From Dallia pectoralis (Eukaryota > Chordata > Actinopteri > Esociformes > Umbridae), in the NCBI GenBank assembly GCA_029465975.1, contig CM055741.1, forward strand, positions 2,615,728-2,679,727: DNA of 64,000 nucleotides, in the 5' to 3' direction. Both the position numbers and the translations under genes were made by a program. This document shows positions 39,002 through 49,754 of the stretch, in pieces; position 1 is the first letter of the stretch; the number at the start of each line of letters is the position of its first letter. Below the pieces are notes generated by a model. The model saw only the letters and a list, made by a program, of their open reading frames with translations, had not been told where the DNA came from and did no database searches.

Positions 39002-42000
39002 CTGTAGTGCGAGAGGGAAGACAAAAGAAGAGTGGGTGAGGAGACAGTGGTTGAGGAGACAGTGGGTGAGGAGACAGTGGGTGAGGAGACAGTGGGCGAG
39101 GAGACAGTGGGTGAGGAGACAGTGGGTGAGGAGAAGAGAAACAGTTTTTTTTCTGAAGGTATTTAATAACAACATATAGACACGTATTAATAAATGTAGA
39201 GGTACATACAGCCTCCCTCCTTCTCCTCTCCTGCTCACGGCGTCTCGCCAGCTCCCTCTGCTGGTCCAAGACGTTCTGTGCTACAGCAGAGGGCGAGAGC
39301 GTGGCCTGTGGTGCTTGGGTGGGAGGGGCCTGTGGCTGGGTGGGAGGGACCTGCGGCTGGGTGGGAGGGACCTGCGGCTGGGTGGGAGGGACCTGCGGTG
39401 CTTGGGTGGGAGGGGCCTGTGGTGCTCGGGTGGTAGAAGTCGAGGCAGGAGGTGGTGTCGGGGTGAGAGGCAACTGTTGCTCCCGGCGACGGCCGGAGTC
39501 CTTCTGGACACGCCCCCTCCCTTGTTGCCCCACTGACTCCTCGTCGTCACGGCTACTGGAAACAAAAAGCAGGAAGAGATTTCAGAGGGTTCTAAGAGAT
39601 TAACAGAGCAATTTTCCTTTCAGTCATGCCTTTCACCACTGTACAACCCCTCTCCCACATCACCTTCTCCTCCTCGTCTTTCCCTCTCCTCCCCTCACCG
39701 TATTCTCTCCTGGTCTCTCCTCCCCTCACCGTATTCTCTCCTGGTCTCTCCTCCCCTCACCGTATTCTCTCCTGGTCTCTCCTCCCCTCACCGTATTCTC
39801 TCCTGGTCTCTCCTCCCCTCACCGTATTCTCTCCTGGTCTCTCCTCCCCTCATCGTATTCTCTCCTGGTCTCTCCTCCCCTCACCGTATTCTCTCCTGGT
39901 CTCTCCTCCCCTCACCGTATTCTCTCCTGGTCTCTCCTCCCCTCACCGTATTCTCTCCTGGTCTCTCCTCCCCTCACCGTATTCTCTCCTGGTCTCTCCT
40001 CCCCTCATCGTATTCTCTCCTGGTCTCTCCTCCCCTCACCGTATTCTCTCCTGGTCTCTCCTCCCCTCACCGTATTCTCTCCTGGTCTCTCCTGGCCTGT
40101 ATTCTCCTGGTCTCCCCTCACCGTATTCTCTCCTGGTCTCTCCTGGCCTGTATTCTCCTGGTCTCCCCTCACCGTATTCTCTCCTGGTCTCTCCTGGCCT
40201 GTATTCTCCTGGTCTCCCCTCACCGTATTCTCTCCTGGTCTCTCCTGGCCTGCTCCGCCTGGGCTCTCAGCTGTTTCTCCCTGGCAGCGCGGCGGAACTG
40301 TTCGAAGCTATCGCTGGAGGAGCGTACAGAGGAGGTCGGGGTGGACTGGGAACGCTGTGCCAGGCTGGCCCATGAACCCATGTTCTTCAACTTCACGTCG
40401 GGGTCGAGGGTCGGGGGGGGAAGAAAAGTTAAGAGCCACACTTCACAGGATTCACTAACATTAAAATGCATGGTCAAACTGGTCTGAAGACTAAGAAACC
40501 AATGCACACACACACCGGCGTCTTCCTGGGTGGGGCGATGGATGTCCTGGCTTCCTGCTTCAGCTTGCTGTCCGGCTGGGAGGTGGGATGGGCCAGGGAC
40601 TCTGTGGGGCAGGGCCCGGGACCAGAACCATCCAATGGCTTCACGTCAGATCCTGCAGATGTGACAACAGTAACTATGTTTATTTAAAATGAACCATCCA
40701 CTCTCTCACACTCGTAGATACGCATCCTTCTGGCCTACCTGTACTGAAAGGTTCCAGTTGTTTCTGTGGTTGTCGTTTAATCTGTTGTTGATTTTTCTGT
40801 TGATGTTTTAACTGTGGTTGTAGTTTTTCTTGTTGATGTATCTTTCCTTGTTGTTTCATCTGTTGTCGGTTTATCTGTTGTTGCTGTTGTATCTGCTGTT
40901 GTTGTTTTTCTTGTTGGCCTATTAGTTGTTTTTGTTGATTCATGTGTTGTTGTTTTTGTTGTTTTATGTGTTGCTGTTGTTGTTGGTTTATGTGTTGCTG
41001 TTTTTGTTGGTTTATGTGTTGCTTATGAATCTGTTGTTGTTGTTTCTGCGTCTTCTGAGGCAGGTGTTGCTGGTGAAAGGACGGTCCAGATTCCACCTGT
41101 GGCATGTTTGTATTTGAGTGTGTGTGCGGTTGTGTGTGCGGCTGTGTGTGGAGCTGTGTGTGGGGTTGTGTGTGGGGTTGTGTGTGCGGCTGTGTGTGGA
41201 GCTGTGTGTGGGGTTGTGTGTGCGGCTGTGTGTGGAGCTGTGTGTGGACCTGTGTGTGCGGCTGTGTGTGGAGCTGTGTGTGAGGTTGTGTGTGGGGTTG
41301 TGTGTGCAGCTGTGTATGGAGCTGTGTGTGGGGTTGTGTGTGCGGCTGTGTGTGGAGCTGTGTCTGGGGTTGTGTGTGCAGCTGTGTGTGGAGCTGTGTG
41401 TGGAGCTGTGTCTGGGGTTGTGTGTGGGGTTGCGGAATGACCCTCTGTGGTTGTTGTGTTGGAGCTAAAGTCTGCATGGCCGACACCAGGTGAGTTTGCA
41501 CCTCGACAGGAGAGGGCAGGGATGAAGGCAGGGATGAGGGGAAAAATGAGGAAAGGGATGAAGGCAGGGTTGAGGTGAGGGATGAAGGCAGGGATGAAGG
41601 CAGGGATGAAGGCAGGGATGAGGTCAGTGTTGAGGGGAGGCAGGAGGGGAGGGTTGAGGGGAGGGTTGAGGGGAGGGATGAAGGCAGGGATGAGGGCAGG
41701 TACAGCTGATACATCTGATCCAGGGGTAAAGATGAGGTTTCTGAGTTATTAGGCGTGGCCTCTTCATCATCCTCAAACAGAGCTTGAGGGGGTTGAGCAG
41801 AGACCCCTAGGATTCCATGGGGAGTGGGGGGAGATGGAAGGTGAGGCAGTAAGGACCGGGGGAGGGGGGACGGGGGAGGCTGCTGTGGCAACGCATTGTG
41901 GAGTGCTACAGAGAGGAAGAGGAGAAAGAAAGAGGGGAGGAAGAGACAGAAGACAAAGTAAAGAGAGGAAAAATTAAATCCTAAAAGTTATTTCAGTCAA

Positions 42001-45000
42001 GTTTTACAGGCATTTGGAATAGAGCAGTGTGTGTGTGTGTGTGTGTGTGTGCGTGTGTTCACATCTCTGCGTACCTGGGGAAGGCATGACAACATGTTGG
42101 CTGAAAAGGGGAAGTGAGATCTCCACAGGGTGTGTGTCCAGGTGTGTGTGGGCTCCCCCGCCGTTCAGGAGGGCAAGTCCGGTGGCAGCTCCGCCCACTG
42201 CCTCTGTGTCCCCGCCCTGCCGGCCGAGATGAGGGGCCAGGAAGCTAGCCAAGGGGTTAAAGGTCAAAGAGGAGTCCAGAGTGGTTTTGGGCGCCGGGGG
42301 GGGGGGGAAAGCCAGGGGTTGGTTCTGTGGTGGCGGGTGGATCTCCAGGAGCGACCTGGATGTGATGCTGCCCCCGCAGGTCAGACTGGGGTGGGACGGT
42401 CTATAGTCATTAGTGGAGGAGGACATGTTTTGCTGCTGTCCTGGGGTCAGTCCTGAGGGAGGGAAACCTCAGTCAGGGGAAACACACTTTCACTTTTCTG
42501 TTCTAACTACAGAGAGGAGAACCATTTTTTACCCGATTCTGAATCGCAGTCAGAGTCACCGCTGTCTGACGAAGACACAGTCGTCATCTTCATCACACTG
42601 GTCACCTCCAGAGCGTTCTCTACTGCAACTGGCACAGACACACACACACACACACACACACACAATTTGAGCCACACATTCACTAAGGATTTGTTTGCAC
42701 AAACTAAAAAATTATTGAACTTGGTGCCTCTGCCAGCTCCGCCTCCCTGGGACTCGTTAGTTAAATACCCCCTCACCTGGTTGTTTCTTCTACTAGCTCC
42801 GCCTCCCTGGGAATCGTTAGTTAAATACCCCCTCACCTGGTTGTTTCTTCTACTAGCTCCGCCTCCCTGGGACTCGTTAGTTAAATACCCCCTCACCTGG
42901 TTGTTTCTTCTACTAGCTCCGCCTCCCTGGGACTCGTTAGTTAAATACCCCCTCACCTGGTTGTTTCTTCTACTAGCTCCGCCTCCCCGGGACTCGATTA
43001 TAAATACCCCCTCACCTGGTTGTTTCTTCTTCTTTCTCAGACTTGTCGCGACGTACTTCTCCAGCTCCCGGAGAGTCGACAGCTTCAGCGTCTCGAAGTC
43101 GATCTCGATCTCGTCCGGGTTGGAGTTCTTAAGCGAGGGCTCCCGTGATTGGATAATGTGTACGACGCGCCCAAGCTTGTCGCCAGGCAACTTGTTGATG
43201 TCCAGGCTGAGCTGGCGTTTCTCCTCGTAGGACATTGGCCAGCACTTTTTGTCGGCCCCGCCCACACCTGGGAACCAGGAAGACGACAACCCCCGGTGGT
43301 TTAAAGAACAAGACAACCACAGCCTTTGACTGTTATCTTAAAATGCAACATCTGCAGTTTCACACCCACCTGCGTCCTCATCCGCTTCTAACGAGGCTGA
43401 GGGGATGAGGGTGGTGGGGTGGATGAAGGTGGTCGGCCCGGGCTCAGGGACGACGCCCGAACTACTGTTCTTCCCCCGTTCTTTCATACTGTGGAGGACA
43501 GAGGGAAATACTGAAGTGCAATTATTAACATTTTTACTTCGACAACAGTGGGAAACACCAGATCACACCGAGATAAAGTACTGATTGATAAAGTACTGAT
43601 TGAATTGGAACGTGAAGAAGAGATGGACCGAAAAAAAAGGGAAATAGACCAAAACATAGATGAATCTGAAGATCTGCTGACCAGGTTTCTATTGGTCCAT
43701 TTTTGGTCTACCTGGTCTTCCTGATCTTATTAAATGCCAGGTTTCTATTGGTCCATTTTTGGTCTACCTGGTCTTCCTGATCTTATTAAATGCCAGGTTT
43801 CTATTGGTCCATTTTTGGTCTACCTGGTCTTCCTGATCTTATTAAATGCCAGGTTTCTATTGGTCCATTTTTAGTCTACCTGGTCTTCCTGATCTTATTA
43901 AATGCCAGGTTTCTATTGGTCCATTTTTGGTCTACCTGGTCTTCCTGATCTTATTAAATGCCAGGTTTCTATTGGTCCATTTTTAGTCTACCTGGTCTTC
44001 CTGATCTTATTAAATGCCAGGTTTCTATTGGTCCATTTTTGGTCTACCTGGTCTTCCTGATCTTATTAAATGCCAGGTTTCTATTGGTCCATTTTTGGTC
44101 TACCTGGTCTTCCTGATCTTATTAAATGCCAGGTTTCTATTGGTCCATTTTTAGTCTACCTGGTCTTCCTGATGTTATTAAATGCCAGGTTTCTATTGGT
44201 CCATTTTTGGTCTACCTGGTCTTCCTGATCTTATTAAATGCCAGGTTTCTATTGGTCCATTTTTGGTCTACCTGGTCTTCCTGATCTTATTAAATGCCAG
44301 GTTTCTATTGGTCCATTTTTGGTCTACCTGGTCTTCCTGATCTTATTAAATGCCAGGTTTCTATTGGTCCATTTTTGGTCTACCTGGTCTTCCTGATCTT
44401 ATTTAATGTCGCCTCTGGCTTCTTGCTGTTCCGGCTCCTCCTGATTGGCTGCAGAATGGAAGGGGGCAGGACGTCCGGGGACTTCTCCCCTCCAATCTTC
44501 ATGTGCTTGTCTTTCTTCTTCTTCTCCCTTTCTTTCTCCCTCTCTTTCCTTTTGGGCTTGGCTGCCTGGGGCGAAGACAGAGCGGCCAGCTGTTCGTGAA
44601 CAGCTTTGAGCTGAGGGACAGAGGCACAAGCAGGTGAAGGGACCCACAAGAGAACCCAAATAGGAGGTAATAATGGCCCGTATAAATCTGATGTATTAAC
44701 GGCTGTTCACACAGGGACATAAATCTGATGTATTAACGGCTGTTCACACAGGGACATAAATCTGATGTATTAACGGCTGTTCACACAGGGACATAAATCT
44801 GATGTATTAACGGCTGTTCACACAGGGACATAAATCTGATGTATTAACGGCCGTTCACACAGGGACATAAATCTGATGTATTAACGGCCGTTCACACAGG
44901 GACATAAATCTGATGTATTAACGGCCGTTCACACAGGGACATAAATCTGATGTATTAACGGCCGTTCACACAGGGACATAAATCTGATGTATTAACGGCT

Positions 45001-48000
45001 GTTCACACAGGGATATAAATCTGATGTATTAACGGCTGTTCACACAGGGACATAAATCTGATGTATTAACGGCCGTTCACACAGGGACATAAATCTGATG
45101 TATTAACGGCTGTTCACACAGGGACATAAATCTGATGTATTAACGGCCGTTCACACAGGGACATAAATCTGATGTATTAACGGCCGTTCACACAGGGACA
45201 TAAATCTGATGTATTAACGGCCGTTCACACAGGGACATAAATCTGATGTATTAACGGCCGTTCACACAGGGACATAAATCTGATGTATTAACGGCTGTTC
45301 ACACAGGGACATAAATCTGATGTATTAACGGCTGTTCACACAGGGACATAAATCTGATGTATTAACGGCCGTTCACACAGGGACATAAATCTGATGTATT
45401 AACGGCTGTTCACACAGGGATATAAATGTGATGTATTAACGGCTGTTCACACAGGGACATAAATCTGATGTATTAACGGCCGTTCACACAGGGACATAAA
45501 TCTGATGTATTAACGGCCGTTCACACAGGGACATAAATCTGATGTATTAACGGCCGTTCACACAGGGACATAAATCTGATGTATTAACGGCCGTTCACAC
45601 AGGGACATAAATCTGATGTATTAACGGCCGTTCACACAGGGACATAAATCTGATGTATTAACGGCTGTTCACACAGGGACATAAATCTGATGTATTAACG
45701 GCCGTTCACACAGGGACATAAATCTGATGTATTAACGGCCGTTCACACAGGGACATAAATCTGATGTATTAACGGCCGTTCACACAGGGACATAAATCTG
45801 ATGTATTAACGGCCGTTCACACAGGGACATAAATCTGATGTATTAACGGCTGTTCACACAGGGACATAAATCTGATGTATTAACGGCTGTTCACACAGGG
45901 ACATAAATCTGATGTATTAACGGCCGTTCACACAGGGACATAAATGTGATGTATTAACGGCTGTTCACACAGGGACATAAATCTGATGTATTAACGGCCG
46001 TTCACACAGGGATATAAATCTGATGTATTAACGGCTGTTCACACAGGGACATAAATCTGATGTATTAACGGCTGTTCACACAGGGATATAAATCTGATGT
46101 ATTAACGGCTGTTCACACAGGGACATAAATCTGATGTATTAACGGCCGTTCACACAGGGACATAAATCTGATGTATTAACGGCTGTTCACACAGGGACAT
46201 AAATCTGATGTATTAACGGCCGTTCACACAGGGATATAAATCTGATGTATTAACGGCCGTTCACACAGGGATATAAATCTGATGTATTAACGGCCGTTCA
46301 CACAGGGATATAAATCTGATTTTCTTTCACCAACTGGTGATAAATCCTACGTCTTCTCTAATGGCCACAGCTGAACACCCTTTTTCTCTGACCTGTTCCT
46401 GCAGTTCAGCCAATCGTTGTGCTCTGTCGTGTTCAGAGCCGCCCTCCGAGGATTCCAATTCCGATAAGCTGTCAGAGGATGAGGGGGGTCGGGGGTCTGG
46501 AGGAGGGGCTAGTCTGGTCGAGGGGGTGGGAATAGGAACCGGCGACGCCTCCTCGGGTTCGTCCGGCATTTTGGCAAAGCGCATCTCAAACACGTCCTGG
46601 AAGAATGGTTGGATGAGAGAGAGAGAATGAGGGAGTGAGAGAGAGGGAGAGAGAGAGGGAGAGAGAGAGAGAGGGAGAGGGGGAGAAAGGGAGTGAGGGC
46701 AGAGGGAAAGAAAGAAGAAGGAAGTGAGAGATTTAGCGTGCCATGTCGGGTACCTGTAGTTTGGGTGCCTTTGGGGGTTGTGTACCTGTAATTTGCGACC
46801 CACAGGGGGGTGGGGGGGCTACCTGCTGTTTGCGACCCACGGTCTGGGGTTGTGTACCTGTAGTTTGCGAGCCATGGGGGGTTGTGTACCTGTAGTTTGG
46901 GTGCCATGGGGGGTTGTGTACCTGTAATTTGCGAGCCATGGTGACCACATCATGGCCAGGAGGGTTGTATTTGTAGCAGTTGGAGAACATCAACCGGACA
47001 TCTGCAGCAAACTCCTGAGCGTCTATGTACTGTCTGTTATCCAGCTTGTTCTGAAAAACACACACACACACACACAGGCACACACACACAGGCACGCACA
47101 CAGGCACGCACACAGGCACGCACACACAGGCACACACACAGGCACACACACAGGCACACACACAGGCACACACACACACACAGGCACACACACACACACG
47201 CACACACACACACAGGCACACACACACACACACACACAGGCACACACACACAGGCACACACACACACAGGCGCACACACACACACACACACAGGCACACG
47301 CACACACACACACAGGCACACACACGAAGAAACACTGAATAATCACAGCAACAGATGTCCACCTCTGATGTCATTGCATATCAGTACATTTTCTATGAAA
47401 TGTCCAGTAAAGTTTTGACCTTTCACAGGAAATAACATCCGGAAATAACACCTGCCTCTGTTAAAGGAAGTCTTCATATATAATTTAACAATTTATCAAT
47501 ATTGTTTATTAAGTTACTAATGTACTAGCGTCAGCCAATTGGGATTGACCACGTGATGACATCACCTGCTGCTCACCTTGATGGTCCCGAGGTCCATCGG
47601 GTGTTTGATGATGTCGTGGTAGTCATGGAGACCAAGGGCGGCCGCATCAACGGGCTTGTAGAAGGGCCATCCGTACGCCACGTGTTTTTTGGACAACATC
47701 TCCCTGACCAGACCCCCACAGTACCACAGCTGCTCCTGGGGAGGAGGAGGAACGGGAAGGTGAGAGAAGGTGGAAGGAGGAGGAACAGGAAGGTGAGATG
47801 AGGTGGAAGGAGGAGGAACAGGAAGGTGAGAGGAGGTGGAAGGAGGAGGAACAGGAAGGTGAGAGGAGGTCGACGTGGAAGGAGGAGGAACAGGAAGGTG
47901 AGAGGAGGTCGACGTGGAAGGAGGAGGAACAGGAAGGTGAGAGGAGGTCGAGGTGGACGGATGAGGAGGTGGACGAGACAAGCTGCATCTTCTGTTGTAC

Positions 48001-49701
48001 CCCATATATTGATACCACGTTGTCTAGAACCTCAGTATCAGCGCACCAGGTAATGTTGGAGAACACAGCTTCCCCATTACCCACATTCTCACTAGGAATG
48101 GGGATCGATACCCGGTTCTATTAAGGAACCGGTTCCATATTTCTCAAAACCCCCAAAATCTGTTAGGTCCGAGTTAATTGAAACTGCAATTATATACCAC
48201 TGGGTCGTGTAATGTAGGGTAGTAATATCAGTAATAGCATTTAAATTAAAATGCACAAACATAAATTGACTGTCTAATACAGAGAATTAATTACCAGCCA
48301 GCCACCTTAAAAATAAACTAATAATTAAATTGACTCACGCACTCATTGGCTCCATCCTAACTTTATAACAAGTCTCCATTATTGACAACAATAAGCCAAC
48401 CCAGGGCTTCTACAGTCCCCTATAGCGCAGCCAGTTAAGAAGAGCTGTCCTATTGTGGTTGTTGTGTTGTCTAGTCAGCACTGGGAGATGAACAAACAAC
48501 CTTCTGGTTGTATTCAATTAAAATAATACCTGACGTTTGGGGCTGTGACCTGTCAGAGGTCTCCCTATGACCCCTGGCATAGGCCCGGCGACCCCTGACC
48601 CCAGCTGGTGCTGGGAGTCAGGCTGAGCAGGATTCAGCTTGGGCTGCTTTGGCGGGCGGCTGCTCCCACGGCGGGGGCGGGGCTCCGTCGCCAAGGGAGA
48701 CGACTCGTTGTGCTGGTCGTTGGCAGTGGGCGTGGTTGTGTCTGCCTTCCGTTTCTGACTCTTTCTATTCTGTAGGACATCAGGGGGCAAAGTCAGCACA
48801 GGAAATTACATCAAGAGTAATAAAATAAATGAACTCCATCGATTTTTCATCGGACAACTCCACAGTCTAGCCACTAGAGAGCTCTGTCCTTCTCTATGGA
48901 ACAACTCCACAGTTTAGCCACTAGAGAGCTCTATCCTTCTCTATTGAACGGGACAACCCACATAAATGCCTAAGACCACACACTTCCAAACTCCCCCAAC
49001 CCCCCTCACACCGCCCCCCTTACCTTGGTGCTCTTCAGGATGGGCGGATCGGCCCGGAGAAGGCCAGGGAGGACCGGGACCGAGGTGACACCCTGGGCGA
49101 GGACCTCCGTGGTGCGGACGGGAAAGGGCGCTATCAGCTGGGGGGCGTAGGACGGAGGTGTGGCCTGGGTCTGAGGGGGGAGGGCCATGGGAAGGGGCCT
49201 CTGGGGTACCGGGGGAGCATGGGTCTGAGGGCTAGGTGATGGAGAGGAGAACCCCCTGGTGTGGGGAGTTGAGGGGGAAGATGAATCGTGACCAGAGTCA
49301 GACTTAGACAGTAGACCTGTAAAGGAGGAGAAAGGGAGACTATGTTAGTAATGATTCATATCACTGGACTGACCTCTAATATTAAACCTTTTACCAAGAC
49401 TCCCTTCCTCATCCCAGTCTCTCCTTTCTCCTTCCTCCCCCGTCCCTCTAACTCCACTCCCACGCTCCTCACCCTCCCACTAAGTACCTGCTTCTCGCCT
49501 CCCCCCTCTCCACCCCTTGGTAACCACGGGGATCTCTGTCTCCTCCTGGGGCATCGCAGATATCTTCTGGAGAAACATCCTCTCAAGAGCTTTAGCCATC
49601 AGGACAATGTCATCACCAGGCTGCACACACACACACACACACATTAATCAGTCTGTCTGTGTGCTTGTTTCAGTCTGTGTGTGTGCTTGTTTCAGTCTGT
49701 C

Positions 49702-49754
<53 letters not shown>

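Noticed and set aside
39626..40375. Plus-strand 249-codon frame (Ser/Pro-rich repeats)
   Set aside because: Antisense of brd4 intron 17 minisatellite and exon 17.
40814..41493. Plus-strand frames rich in Val/Cys
   Set aside because: Shadows of the brd4 exon 15 coding repeat on the opposite strand.
43680..44404. Array of real duplicated exons (exon amplification) in brd4
   Set aside because: Each unit contains only about 20 bases of exon end and no acceptor, so they are donor copies, not exons.
44655..46320. CRISPR-like array (regular short repeats)
   Set aside because: Units are contiguous tandem copies with no unique spacers, within an intron of a vertebrate gene.
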